DNA of 64,000 nucleotides from an uncultured Oxalobacteraceae bacterium (GTDB lineage Bacteria > Pseudomonadota > Gammaproteobacteria > Burkholderiales > Burkholderiaceae_D). Position numbers and translations under genes: made by a program. The notes below the pieces were generated by a model. It did not search any database, was not told where the DNA came from, and worked only from the letters and a program-made list of their open reading frames with translations. The stretch lies in the NCBI GenBank assembly GCA_903862415.1, contig CAIOYD010000046.1, positions 29,732 through 93,731 of the forward strand, given 5' to 3'. Positions 25,432-34,164 of the stretch are shown one piece after another (position 1 is the stretch's first letter; each line of letters opens with the position of its first letter).

Positions 25432-26154
25432 ATGGCAAATATTCTCGTCGTTGATGATGAAATGGGAATACGTGAATTGCTCTCGGAAATTTTGGGAGAT
25501 GAAGGTCATGTTGTGCAATCGGCTGAGAATGCCCAGCAGGCCAGAGAGTTACGCTCTTTGTCCCGTCCTGATTTAGTCTTGCTCGATATCTGGATGCCTG
25601 ACACCGATGGGGTCACCCTGCTCAAAGAATGGCAGCGCGATGGTTTGCTGACCATGCCGGTGATTATGATGTCCGGTCATGCCACCATCGACACCGCGGT
25701 TGAAGCCACCCGTATCGGAGCACTCAATTTCCTGGAAAAACCGATTTCCATGCAAAAACTGCTCAAAGCAGTTCAGCAAGGCTTATCCAAAACGGTCGAA
25801 CCAGTGCGCGGTGCCGTGCCGCTGCGTATGCCGGTCGCGTCAGAGGCGCACAACTACGGCAGTGCTGCCCAACCCGCACGCACAGGTACCCACCATCTGC
25901 TGGGTGCCACCTTTGATTCCCGACTTACCCCGGCACCTATGCCGGCCAACCCGCTGGCACAATTTTCTTTCGATCTGCCGCTGCGCGAAGCGCGTGATTC
26001 GTTTGAACGGATTTATTTCGAATACCATTTACAGCGCGAAGGCGGCAGCATGACCCGCGTGGCCGAACGCACCGGACTCGAACGCACCCACCTGTATCGC
26101 AAGTTAAAGCAGCTGGGCGTGGAATCACTCAAATCTTCCAAGCGGCATGAATGA
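25432..26154 (+). CDS. ntrX: NtrX-like response regulator lacking the AAA+ domain
   Basis: A 240-residue regulator. The receiver domain (1-118) has the acidic pair DD at 8-9, phosphoacceptor Asp52 (LLDIWMP) and Lys103 (LEKPIS). A Pro/Ala-rich linker of about 60 residues follows. The C-terminus carries a Fis-type helix-turn-helix (FEYHLQREGGSMTRVAERTG, then ERTHLYRKLKQLG). Classical NtrX has about 450 residues with a sigma-54 AAA+ ATPase between these parts, and none is present here. The protein therefore cannot activate sigma-54 promoters itself and may act as a plain DNA-binding switch. AAAGG precedes the ATG. Paired with ntrY. Confidence 0.92.
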   Translation: MANILVVDDEMGIRELLSEILGDEGHVVQSAENAQQARELRSLSRPDLVLLDIWMPDTDGVTLLKEWQRDGLLTMPVIMMSGHATIDTAVEATRIGALNFLEKPISMQKLLKAVQQGLSKTVEPVRGAVPLRMPVASEAHNYGSAAQPARTGTHHLLGATFDSRLTPAPMPANPLAQFSFDLPLREARDSFERIYFEYHLQREGGSMTRVAERTGLERTHLYRKLKQLGVESLKSSKRHE

Positions 26155-26188
26155 GGTTTGGTTTAACCATTTTTAGTGCTTGTTTCTC

Positions 26189-26560
26189 ATGATTCCGACC
26201 ACTCTGGTGGTCGGTGGCTCAGCAACTGAACGTGAAGCCGCTATTGCCAGTCTGCTTCTTGCTCCGCTTTATCATCAGAGCAAGGTCGCCATTCTGCTCG
26301 AAGGCATGAGCAATGGCCAACCCCTGATCACCGCCGATGCGCAGCGCTTACTGGCCCGTATTGCCTCCGGCTGTCTTTGTTGTGGCAACAACATGATTAT
26401 GCGTGTGCATTTGAATCGCCTCATTGCTCAACAACCAGACTATCTGTTTATAAGTCTGGCCCGGCAAGATCATCTGGAACAAGTGAGTGCATTTTTATCT
26501 ACGGGCGGTTATCAACATAAACTTGCCTTACTGTCGCCGCGGCAGTTACACTCCGCTTAA
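26189..26560 (+). CDS. CobW/G3E-like protein without a functional P-loop
   Basis: A 123-residue protein from ATG 26189. It starts TTLVVGGSATEREAAIASLL at the place of the Walker A of COG0523/G3E GTPases, but the GxxGxGKT signature is lost (no Lys). The metal motif GCLCC (about residues 61-65) followed by the typical helix and PDYLFISLARQDHLEQVSAFL is retained. It is less than half of a normal G3E metallochaperone and has no C-terminal domain. It may be a degenerate relative that binds zinc through CLCC without GTP hydrolysis, or a decaying gene; the clean frame favours a working small protein. It follows ntrX by 34 bp. Confidence 0.7.
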   Translation: MIPTTLVVGGSATEREAAIASLLLAPLYHQSKVAILLEGMSNGQPLITADAQRLLARIASGCLCCGNNMIMRVHLNRLIAQQPDYLFISLARQDHLEQVSAFLSTGGYQHKLALLSPRQLHSA

Positions 26561-26601
26561 GCAAACTGAATTGTTACAAATTGTTAGTTTGGGTCAACAG
26601 T

Positions 26602-26631
26602 TCGACGCAAACTGACGTTATCTCATATACT
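26602..26631 (+). promoter_or_regulatory. candidate sigma-70 promoter of the DUF3567 gene
   Basis: TATACT at 26626-26631 (-10, 5 of 6 matches) lies 18 bp after TCGACG at 26602-26607 (-35, about 4 of 6). It is about 120 bp before the start at 26753. Confidence 0.4.
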
Positions 26632-26752
26632 GAAACTTCATTCGTAACCGGATCGATCTGGAAATATCCGTAACAGAGGTAGATTGTCACTTGAAATCCC
26701 CTGATCAAATACCATCTTTAACCTTAATCTGGTCTTGAGCAAAGGAAATACA

Positions 26753-27010
26753 ATGAACCTCATCTATAACAGCGAACAGTATAGTGTCGTCGAATTTGGC
26801 GCTGATGACGATAATGAAGCCCTGCGTTTTGGCGGTTATGAAATTACTGACAAGGCCGTTAAACGTGAATTTTTTATGGGCGGCATTCAGGCAGTCACTT
26901 TCCGCAAAGATGTTTCCGACCTGATTGCCTCCGACCCCAGTCTGGAAGAAGTAGATGACTTTCTGGGTCAGTATGATCCCTATATGCTGCAGATGGTGAC
27001 GATACACTGA
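26753..27010 (+). CDS. DUF3567 domain-containing protein
   Basis: An 85-residue acidic cytoplasmic protein. ATG 26753 with AAAGGA upstream is preferred over the TTG at 26735. MNLIYNSEQYSVVEFG and the centre FGGYEITDKAVKREFFMGG match DUF3567, a family confined largely to betaproteobacteria and of unknown function. No cysteine, signal or membrane segment is present. It is monocistronic, with its own candidate promoter and one of the strongest terminators in the window, which suggests high expression. Confidence 0.88.
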   Translation: MNLIYNSEQYSVVEFGADDDNEALRFGGYEITDKAVKREFFMGGIQAVTFRKDVSDLIASDPSLEEVDDFLGQYDPYMLQMVTIH

Positions 27011-27030
27011 CAAGAGGTCAACAGATACCG

Positions 27031-27062
27031 ACGACGGCAGCCACGGCTGCCGTCGTTTTTTA
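27031..27062 (+). terminator. strong rho-independent terminator of the DUF3567 gene
   Basis: 12-bp GC-rich stem ACGACGGCAGCC / GGCTGCCGTCGT with a tiny loop, followed directly by a run of T. It ends the DUF3567 transcript. Confidence 0.92.
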
Positions 27063-27136
27063 TACTGCACCCCGAGCAGGATCAGCCACTTAGGCGTAAA
27101 ATTCCAGTTACATCCTTCAGGCATTAAGAAATCATC

Positions 27137-27400
27137 ATGACCACCGACAGTTTAATCGAATACCCCAGCGACTTTCCCATCAAGATCATGGGTGCCATGC
27201 ACGATGAATTTGCTCAGACCATGCTCGAACTGGTGCTGTTGCATGATCCGGACTTTGATGCCGCCAAAATGGATATGCGCCCGTCCTCCAAAGGATCTTA
27301 TCTGGCCATCACCGTCACCGTGCGCGCCACCAGCCGCGAACAGCTCGACAATCTGTACCGAGCACTATCTGGCCATCCTATGGTTAAGGTAGTGTTGTAA
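27137..27400 (+). CDS. YbeD/DUF493 family protein
   Basis: An 87-residue protein of the YbeD (DUF493) family. It has YPSDFPIKIMGAMHDEF at the start, then the SSKGSYLAITVTVRATSREQLDNLYRAL stretch and a terminal HPMVKVVL, which together define the ACT-like ferredoxin fold of this family. In many betaproteobacteria it sits just before lipB and lipA; here an EamA exporter follows instead. Function is unproven, with regulatory roles suggested by its fold. Length matches E. coli YbeD (87). Confidence 0.92.
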   Translation: MTTDSLIEYPSDFPIKIMGAMHDEFAQTMLELVLLHDPDFDAAKMDMRPSSKGSYLAITVTVRATSREQLDNLYRALSGHPMVKVVL

Positions 27401-27460
27401 ACGATGGTTACTGCACCTGCACGTGAATAACTCTCCCGCCTTTATAAAGATTTCCCAGCT

Positions 27461-28327
27461 ATGTTTTCCCGTTCCGTCGTATTGGCTTTACTGATTGTCT
27501 ATGTAGTTTGGGGTTCAACCTATTTCGCCATTCATATCGCGCTGCAGTCATTCCCACCGTTTTTACTCATGGGCACGCGCTTTCTGGTGGCCGGCGGTTT
27601 GCTGTATGGGTTTTTACTGTTGCGTGGCGTAGCCCAACCAAGCTGGTTGCAATGGCGCGATGCCGGGTTGGTCGGCAGTCTGATTCTCGTCGGTGGCATG
27701 GGCCTGACTTCGTATGCCCAGCAATATATTTCATCTGGTCTGACGGCGGTGTTTATCGCCTGCTCGCCCTTTATTCTGGCCTTTTGTGTCGGCATGTATG
27801 GAGAATGGCCAACGCGGCGCGAATGGGCGGGGATTTTATGCGGTTTTGGCGGCGCCATCCTGCTCGCGGCTGGCAGCGATTTTTCTGCCCGTCCTGCCGG
27901 TGTAATTGCGTTGCTGGGAGCGATTATTTGCTGGAATCTGGGTTCGGTGCTGTCGCAACGAAAATTTTCGGTCGCCCCCGGCGCCATGGGGTTTGCCAGC
28001 GAAATGCTGCTCGGTGGTGTGATGCTGGTGTTACTTGGCTGGTGTCAGGGCGAACACATTCTCAGTCCAATCACCCCGGCCGCCTGGTTGGCCTGGGCTT
28101 ATCTGGTGGTGGCTGGCTCACTTGGTGCCTTTACTGCCTACATGTATCTGATCGCCACCGTACCGCCAGCCCTGGCGTCGAGCTACAGTTACGTCAATCC
28201 GGTGATTGCCGTCACACTCGGGGTGCTGTATGCGGATGAAAAAATCGGCCTGCGCGAAATCATTGCCATGGTGATTATTTTAAGCAGCGTACTGCTGATC
28301 ACCACGGCACGCCGAGCGGTCAAGTAG
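27461..28327 (+). CDS. yedA: EamA/DMT-family transporter (YedA-like exporter)
   Basis: A 288-residue inner-membrane protein with ten predicted hydrophobic spans in two EamA repeats. The first is VLALLIVYVVWGSTYFAIHIA and onward; the second begins near AGVIALLGAIICWNLGSV. The WGSTYFAI signature and length match YedA-type drug/metabolite exporters. The substrate is unknown. Its stop codon lies inside a palindromic repeat, and the transcript converges with the minus-strand mvaB cluster. Confidence 0.9.
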   Translation: MFSRSVVLALLIVYVVWGSTYFAIHIALQSFPPFLLMGTRFLVAGGLLYGFLLLRGVAQPSWLQWRDAGLVGSLILVGGMGLTSYAQQYISSGLTAVFIACSPFILAFCVGMYGEWPTRREWAGILCGFGGAILLAAGSDFSARPAGVIALLGAIICWNLGSVLSQRKFSVAPGAMGFASEMLLGGVMLVLLGWCQGEHILSPITPAAWLAWAYLVVAGSLGAFTAYMYLIATVPPALASSYSYVNPVIAVTLGVLYADEKIGLREIIAMVIILSSVLLITTARRAVK

Positions 28328-28406
28328 GGTGTCACGCGTAGCGTAATACACCGCTGTGAGTTGCTCCACCACTTGGTGTATTACGCCTGCGGCTAATACA
28401 TCCTAC
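28325..28406. repeat. REP-like palindromic intergenic repeat
   Basis: Inverted arms GCGTAATACACC (28341-28352) and GGTGTATTACGC (28375-28386) are perfect reverse complements. They are flanked by imperfect outer arms TAGGGTGT... and ...ATACATCCTA. Motifs of the type TGTATTA-GCC-GCAGGCGTAATACACC recur between genes in many proteobacteria and are typical REP/MITE-like elements. It lies between convergent genes and contains both their stop codons (EamA TAG, mvaB TAG), so it may also end transcription in both directions. Confidence 0.8.
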
Positions 28407-29305
28407 AAAGCCGCCAGCGCATTACCGGCACGACTGACCGGTTTACGCCCCAGATGGGTTGAAATAAACTGTCCGGCGGCAACCACTTTATCCAGATCGA
28501 TGCCGGTCTCTATGCCCAGTCCCTGCATTAAAAACAGCACATCTTCGGTCGCCACATTGCCGGTGGCCCCTTTGGCATACGGGCAGCCGCCCAAGCCGGC
28601 AACAGATGAATGGAAGATATGAATGCCGACTTCCAGACTGGCATAAATATTTGCCAACGCCTGACCGTAGGTGTCATGGAAATGGCCGGAGATGCCGGTG
28701 AGCGGAAATTCCTGCATCACCCGCTGCATCACGGTTTGCACCTGACGTGCCGTACCTACACCGATGGTGTCGGCAATATCGATTTCATCGCAACCCAAGT
28801 CTCGCAGACGCTGCACCACATCGGCGACTGCTTCCACACTGACGTCACCCTGATAGGGACAACCGAAGGCACAACTGATGCTGCCGCGCAGGCGCAGTTT
28901 ATTGGCTTTGGCCGCAGCCGCTACTTCGGCAAACCGGGCGATAGATTCGGCAATTGAGCAGTTGATGTTTTTTTGCGAGAACGCTTCCGAAGCAGAACCA
29001 AAAATCACCACCTCATCGGCGGCGGCCGCAAGTGCGGCTTCAAAGCCCTGACGGTTGGGGGTGAGGGCCGAATAAATCACCCCCGGCCGACGCGTAATAC
29101 CGGCCATGACTTCGGTCGAGGTGGCCATCTGCGGCACCCATTTGGGTGACACAAAGGCGGCAGCTTCGATATTCACAAACCCGGCGGCGCTTAACTGATT
29201 CACCAGTGCGATTTTGATGTCCGCACTGATGGTGGCGGCTTCGTTTTGCAAACCGTCGCGCGGTCCGACTTCAACCAGTTTGACCTGGGATGGCAAGTTA
29301 TTCAT
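28403..29305 (-). CDS. mvaB: hydroxymethylglutaryl-CoA lyase
   Basis: HMG-CoA lyase splits 3-hydroxy-3-methylglutaryl-CoA into acetoacetate and acetyl-CoA, the last step of leucine/isovalerate breakdown. The 300-residue protein starts with the metal-binding VEVGPRDGLQNE. It holds GISGHFHDTYGQALAN and the signature HSSVAGLGGCPYAKGATGN with the catalytic Cys. It is the most downstream gene of the minus-strand liu cluster, one base after the D-2-hydroxyacid dehydrogenase gene. The stop codon is supplied by the REP-like repeat, so the last residues could differ between relatives. Confidence 0.95.
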   Translation of the reverse strand: MNNLPSQVKLVEVGPRDGLQNEAATISADIKIALVNQLSAAGFVNIEAAAFVSPKWVPQMATSTEVMAGITRRPGVIYSALTPNRQGFEAALAAAADEVVIFGSASEAFSQKNINCSIAESIARFAEVAAAAKANKLRLRGSISCAFGCPYQGDVSVEAVADVVQRLRDLGCDEIDIADTIGVGTARQVQTVMQRVMQEFPLTGISGHFHDTYGQALANIYASLEVGIHIFHSSVAGLGGCPYAKGATGNVATEDVLFLMQGLGIETGIDLDKVVAAGQFISTHLGRKPVSRAGNALAAL

Positions 29306-29306
29306 T

Positions 29307-30248
29307 CTAATATCCTCTGCTACGATCGATCATGCCGGTGACGGGCAAACCCTGTTCGAGTCGACGAATTTTTTCTGCGAACTGAATTTCACTTTCTTGG
29401 GCTAAGGTCAGCGCAGAAATGTGCGGTGTGATAGTAATTTTATTGTTCTGCCACAAGGCATGTGATGGTGGCAGCGGTTCCGTCTGCACTACATCGAGCG
29501 TGGCACCGGCGAGATGACCGTTGGCTAGCAGTTGCAGCAAATCGGCCTCAACCACATGTGCTCCGCGACCGACATTGATCAGGTAGCCACCCGCAGGCAT
29601 GTGCATGAGAGTCTGACGGTTGATGATGGCTCTGGTTTGCTCTGTCAGCGGCAAGATCGACACCAGCACTTTGGCCTCAGCCAGAGCTGCCGATAATTGA
29701 TCCTGACCGTGATAACAGTTCACTCCTCTTATCTGCTCACTGAATTGCTTAGCACTGCGACTCCAGCCAGATACCGGAAATCCGAGCAGCAGCAGCCGCT
29801 GGGCAATCGCCTGGCCGAGCACGCCCAAACCCAGAATCGTGACAGGAAATGCGCTTTTGTTGCGCGCCGGTTTTGGCTGCCAGCATGCCTGTGTAGCCAG
29901 CTGACGGTATTCATCCATACGCCGAAAATAACCAAGCACCGCCAAACTGACATAATCGGCCATTTGTTCACCCATACCGGCATCTTCAAGTCGATACACC
30001 GGCACATGTGCGGGCAGTTGTGCGAGCAGCGGCAAGATCGCATCGACTCCGGCACCCAGATTACAGATGGCTTTCAGCTCAGGGCGACCGGCCAGCATGG
30101 CCAACGGCGGCTTCCAGACCAGGGCATAGTCGGCCGGGGACTCATCACCGGGGTGCCACAGGCGAATCTGCGCTTCGGGCAGCCGCTGTTGAAATGCGGC
30201 GATGCCGGCACCGCCAGGGTCTGCCGTGTTGTAATAAATAATGCGCAT
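29307..30248 (-). CDS. ghrA: D-2-hydroxyacid dehydrogenase, GhrA-like glyoxylate/hydroxypyruvate reductase
   Basis: A 313-residue NAD(P)-dependent reductase from ATG 30248 (MRIIYYNTADPG), matching E. coli GhrA in length (312). Motifs are VTILGLGVLGQAIAQRL (Rossmann dinucleotide site), INVGRGAHVVEADLL, LDVVQTEPLPPSHALW and ITPHISALT with the catalytic His. It reduces glyoxylate or hydroxypyruvate in the cytoplasm. The gene is tightly placed between mccA (16 bp) and mvaB (1 bp), so it is co-transcribed with leucine catabolism, though it has no known step there. Confidence 0.88.
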   Translation of the reverse strand: MRIIYYNTADPGGAGIAAFQQRLPEAQIRLWHPGDESPADYALVWKPPLAMLAGRPELKAICNLGAGVDAILPLLAQLPAHVPVYRLEDAGMGEQMADYVSLAVLGYFRRMDEYRQLATQACWQPKPARNKSAFPVTILGLGVLGQAIAQRLLLLGFPVSGWSRSAKQFSEQIRGVNCYHGQDQLSAALAEAKVLVSILPLTEQTRAIINRQTLMHMPAGGYLINVGRGAHVVEADLLQLLANGHLAGATLDVVQTEPLPPSHALWQNNKITITPHISALTLAQESEIQFAEKIRRLEQGLPVTGMIDRSRGY

Positions 30249-30264
30249 GCTGTGGGTCCGGATT

Positions 30265-32262
30265 TTATTCAAACATCAGTAACTGTGCGCCATCGCTCAC
30301 CTGATCACCGATCAGATACATTAATTCCTTGACGATGCCATCGACCGGCGCGGCGATGGTATGTTCCATTTTCATGGCTTCCATAATCAGCAGTGGCTGG
30401 CCTTTGCTGACCGTCTGGCCGACGACCACCAGCAGGGCGACAATTTTTCCCGGCATCGGCGCGGTCAGGCGGCCGGTTTCTGCTTCGGCTTCACCTGCGT
30501 GCAGCAGCGGATCGGTGTAACCCAGTTCACGGTGCTGACCAAGACTGAACACATGGAAGTGCTCACCATGACGTACCACGGTGCCGTTCACAGTCAGCGC
30601 GCCAATCTGAAGCGTGAAGTTGTTGTCTGCATCCTGACTGATCAGTTGTACCTGTGCCTGCTCGTCACCGAGTTGCATGCTCCAGCCTTTGCCCTGATAA
30701 GTCACGTCGAGTTGGTAATGGCTCTCTTCCTGCCGGAACGTCAGTTGACGTTGCAGTTGGCTGTTCATACGCCAGCCGTGACTGCTGCTCCAGGGATTGC
30801 GGCCAGCGCTGTGAATTTCAGATTGCAGCAGACTGACGGCGGCCAGCGCGATCAGCGGCAGAGACAGCGCGGTCTGTGGTGGAAACAGTTCGGCCTGATT
30901 GCGCTCGATCAATCCGGTATCGAGATCAGCACCGGCAAAAGCATGGCTATGAATCAAGCGCTGTAGAAACCCGATATTCGAGGACAGACCAACGATTTGA
31001 TATTGCGCCAGCGCCTGCGCCATCCTGGCCAGGGCTTCGTTGCGGTCTTTGCCCCAGACGATCATTTTGGCGATCATCGGGTCATAAAAAGGAGAAATCG
31101 TATCACCGGCACGCACGCCACTGTCGATGCGAAATCCAGCCGGGTCAGGCTGGCCGCCGAGAGCGAAATTGATCGCCGCAGGGGTTTGCATATGCACCAG
31201 CCGACCGATGGACGGCAGAAAACCCTTGTCGGGATTTTCAGCATAAATACGCGCTTCGAGAGCATGTCCGTGAATCTGCAATTGCTCCTGCCGTAACGGT
31301 AACGCTTCACCGCTGGCCACACGCAATTGCCACTCCACCAGATCAGTACCGGTAATCATTTCTGTCACCGGATGCTCAACCTGCAGGCGGGTATTCATTT
31401 CCATGAAATAAAACGAGCCATCCTGGTTGGCAATAAATTCCACCGTACCGGCACCGACATAACCGACCGCTTTAGCCGCAGCCACGGCAGCGCTGCCCAT
31501 GGCGGCACGACGCTCTGCGGTCATGCCCGGCGCCGGTGCTTCTTCAAGCACTTTTTGATGGCGGCGCTGCACCGAACAGTCTCGTTCAAACAGATATACG
31601 CAATTACCCAGAGTATCGGCAAACACTTGAATTTCAATATGACGGGGGCGCTGCAAGTATTTTTCTGCCAGCACTTTATCGTCACCAAAAGAGCTGAGAG
31701 CTTCGCGCTGACAGGATGCCAGTGCGGCTTTAAAATCGGCGCTGTGTTCAATCACGCGCATACCTTTACCGCCACCGCCAGCCGATGCTTTGAGCAACAC
31801 CGGATAGCCGATACGATCGGCCTGCTGATGTAAAAAATCGGCATCCTGATTTTCACCGTGATAACCCGGTACCAGCGGCACACTGGCTTTTTCCATCAAA
31901 GTCTTGGCGGCCGACTTGCTACCCATGGCGCGAATCGCATCCGCCGGTGGTCCGATAAACACCAGACCGGCGTTGGCACAGGCATCAGCAAAATCGGCAT
32001 TTTCTGACAAAAATCCATACCCGGGATGAATCGCCTGGGCACCTGCGGCCAATGCCACGGCAATGATTTTATCGCCCAGCAAATAACTTTCTTTCGCTGC
32101 CGCCGGTCCGATCAGCACCGCTTCATCACAGGCCGCGACATGTTTGGAAAGTGCATCGGCTTCCGAATATACCGCCACCGTCTGGACACCAAGACGACGC
32201 GCCGTAGCCGCAACCCGGCAGGCAATTTCACCACGATTGGCGATGAGGATTTTTGAAAACAT
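30265..32262 (-). CDS. liuD: methylcrotonyl-CoA carboxylase alpha subunit (biotin carboxylase/BCCP)
   Basis: The 665-residue biotin-carrying subunit of 3-methylcrotonyl-CoA carboxylase. It contains the biotin carboxylase domain (about 1-450) with MFSKILIANRGEIACRV, KASAGGGGKGMR (ATP-grasp loop) and MEMNTRLQVEHPVTEM. A linker domain comes next, and the biotinyl domain at the C-terminus has LIMEAMKMEHTIAAP, where the Lys of MKM carries biotin. It pairs with the carboxyltransferase encoded at 37495-39099. The four biotin genes lie between the two subunits. Acetyl- or propionyl-CoA carboxylase is the alternative; the presence of ivd, liuC and mvaB decides for MCC. Confidence 0.93.
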   Translation of the reverse strand: MFSKILIANRGEIACRVAATARRLGVQTVAVYSEADALSKHVAACDEAVLIGPAAAKESYLLGDKIIAVALAAGAQAIHPGYGFLSENADFADACANAGLVFIGPPADAIRAMGSKSAAKTLMEKASVPLVPGYHGENQDADFLHQQADRIGYPVLLKASAGGGGKGMRVIEHSADFKAALASCQREALSSFGDDKVLAEKYLQRPRHIEIQVFADTLGNCVYLFERDCSVQRRHQKVLEEAPAPGMTAERRAAMGSAAVAAAKAVGYVGAGTVEFIANQDGSFYFMEMNTRLQVEHPVTEMITGTDLVEWQLRVASGEALPLRQEQLQIHGHALEARIYAENPDKGFLPSIGRLVHMQTPAAINFALGGQPDPAGFRIDSGVRAGDTISPFYDPMIAKMIVWGKDRNEALARMAQALAQYQIVGLSSNIGFLQRLIHSHAFAGADLDTGLIERNQAELFPPQTALSLPLIALAAVSLLQSEIHSAGRNPWSSSHGWRMNSQLQRQLTFRQEESHYQLDVTYQGKGWSMQLGDEQAQVQLISQDADNNFTLQIGALTVNGTVVRHGEHFHVFSLGQHRELGYTDPLLHAGEAEAETGRLTAPMPGKIVALLVVVGQTVSKGQPLLIMEAMKMEHTIAAPVDGIVKELMYLIGDQVSDGAQLLMFE

Positions 32263-32355
32263 GGGTTACCTTTTTATTCTGCGATCACAATTTCATGAGA
32301 CTTGTGGTTTCAATTCATTGTCTGTGTTGTCGTTCTTTTTTTCATGTCCGACACA

Positions 32356-33399
32356 TTACTTACATCCACCGCCCTCAACTTTACTGCGCGTCTTGAGTCC
32401 GAGCTTGGCCAGCAAGGCTTTGTCATCGGACGCTTCCGGATTGTCGGTGGTGAGCAATTTATCGCCATAAAAAATCGAATTCGCACCAGCCAGAAAACAC
32501 ATGGCCTGTACGGGTTCACCCATCTGCCGACGACCGGCAGACAAACGCACACGTGCTTTGGGCATGGTGATGCGCGCTACCGCAATGGTGCGCACAAATT
32601 CCAACGGATCGAGTACTTCGGTACCAAACAAAGGTGTGCCTTCAACCTGCACCAGATGATTCACAGGTACTGATTCCGGATATGGATTCAGGTTGGCCAA
32701 CTGAGCAATCAGTCCTGCACGCTGCAGCCGTGATTCACCCATGCCGACAATACCGCCACAACACACTTTTAAACCGGCATTACGCACATAACCGAGCGTG
32801 TCGAGCCGGTCCTGATAATCGCGGGTCGAAATGACGTTGTCATAAAATTCCGGTGCGGTATCGAGATTGTGATTGTAGTAATCCAGTCCGGCGACTTTTA
32901 AACGTTCCGCCTGTTCTTCTTTAAGCATACCCAGCGTGGCACAGGTTTCCAGACCCAGTGCTTTTACACCACGCACCATTTCTTCGACCTTATCCATGTC
33001 ACGGTCTTTCGGCGAACGCCAGGCCGCACCCATGCAAAAGCGTGTGGCGCCACTGTCTTTGGCCGAACGTGCGGCATCGAGTACTTCGTCGATAGCGAGA
33101 ATTTTTTTCGCTTCCACACCGGTATCGTAACGCGCAGCCTGCGGGCAATAGCCGCAATCTTCTTCGCAGCCGCCGGTTTTGATGGACAACAGGGTAGCCA
33201 ATTCAACATCACCGTCGGGAAATTCACGCCGATGAATTTCCTGGGCACGGAACAGCAAGTCATTAAAAGGCAGATCAAATAAACTCAATACCTCGTCCAC
33301 TGGCCAGGTATCGGCCACGATGGTAGCGACCGGCTTGAGGGTCGGATGAAAAGTGACGCCCTGTGCGTGACTGACTGTAGCTTCGCTGCTGTTTTCCAT
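32356..33399 (-). CDS. bioB: biotin synthase
   Basis: BioB is a radical SAM enzyme that inserts sulfur into dethiobiotin. The 347-residue protein has the radical SAM cluster motif at Cys78, Cys82 and Cys85 ([12 protein letters not shown]) and conserved features SARFC-like [20 protein letters not shown] and GGIVGMGE for the SAM and [2Fe-2S] sites. It lies 15 bp downstream of bioD in the bioA-bioF-bioD-bioB run and 93 bp upstream of mccA, the enzyme that needs its product. Confidence 0.97.
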   Translation of the reverse strand: MENSSEATVSHAQGVTFHPTLKPVATIVADTWPVDEVLSLFDLPFNDLLFRAQEIHRREFPDGDVELATLLSIKTGGCEEDCGYCPQAARYDTGVEAKKILAIDEVLDAARSAKDSGATRFCMGAAWRSPKDRDMDKVEEMVRGVKALGLETCATLGMLKEEQAERLKVAGLDYYNHNLDTAPEFYDNVISTRDYQDRLDTLGYVRNAGLKVCCGGIVGMGESRLQRAGLIAQLANLNPYPESVPVNHLVQVEGTPLFGTEVLDPLEFVRTIAVARITMPKARVRLSAGRRQMGEPVQAMCFLAGANSIFYGDKLLTTDNPEASDDKALLAKLGLKTRSKVEGGGCK

Positions 33400-33414
33400 T
33401 TCAGATTCCTTAAT

Positions 33415-34164
33415 TTATTGTTCTGCTGTCGTAATACTGTTACTGCTCACTAATTCAAATTGCCCAAATAATGGACCTACCTGTAATAATTCTGCCACCT
33501 GTTCCGGAGTCGGTTGTTCCAACCGGGGAATGCACCCCAGCAGTGGTGCTGGCAGACGTGCCTGCAATGCGCTGATATTTTCCAGCAAATATGCCATCTC
33601 ACCCTGCATACAATTCGCCACCCAACCCGCCAGGGTCAAACCGCGCGCAGCAATCGCTTCGGCCGTCAACAAGGCATGACTGATACAACCCAGGCGCATG
33701 CCAATGACCAGGATCACCGGCAGCTGCAACTGTTGCGCCAGATCGGCGCTGTCGTGCGTGTCATTGAACGGCACCCGAAAACCACCAACACCTTCAACAA
33801 TAAGCGCCTGTGCCTGCTTTGACAAGTGTTCATAGCTGCTCACAATCAGGCCTAAGTCAATTTGCCGCTGTTCCTGCAGCGCGGCAATATGCGGAGCTGC
33901 TGGCACTTGAAACAAATAAGGATTGATGTGTGCTGCGAGCACATCGAGCGCCGGCAAATTGCTCGCCCCAGTCAGCGCCACCACATCTTCATTACTCCAG
34001 ACCCCGTCCTGCAACACTGCACCTGCAGCCACCGGTTTCATGCCGACACTGCGCCAGCCGCGTTGTGTCATGCAGGTCAGCAGGGCGCAGGATATCAGCG
34101 TTTTGCCGACCTCGGTATCGGTTCCGGTAACAAAAAAGGCGACAGGCAATCCAGACGTGCTCAT
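33415..34164 (-). CDS. bioD: dethiobiotin synthetase
   Basis: BioD closes the ureido ring of dethiobiotin from diaminopelargonic acid, CO2 and ATP. ATG 34164 (MSTSGLPVAFFVTGTDT) is chosen over the open frame from 34296, which overlaps bioF deeply; this gives 249 residues. The P-loop is GTDTEVGKT (14-22), and VEGVGGFRVPFND is the second family motif. The start codon overlaps the bioF stop (ATGA), showing translational coupling. Confidence 0.95.
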   Translation of the reverse strand: MSTSGLPVAFFVTGTDTEVGKTLISCALLTCMTQRGWRSVGMKPVAAGAVLQDGVWSNEDVVALTGASNLPALDVLAAHINPYLFQVPAAPHIAALQEQRQIDLGLIVSSYEHLSKQAQALIVEGVGGFRVPFNDTHDSADLAQQLQLPVILVIGMRLGCISHALLTAEAIAARGLTLAGWVANCMQGEMAYLLENISALQARLPAPLLGCIPRLEQPTPEQVAELLQVGPLFGQFELVSSNSITTAEQ

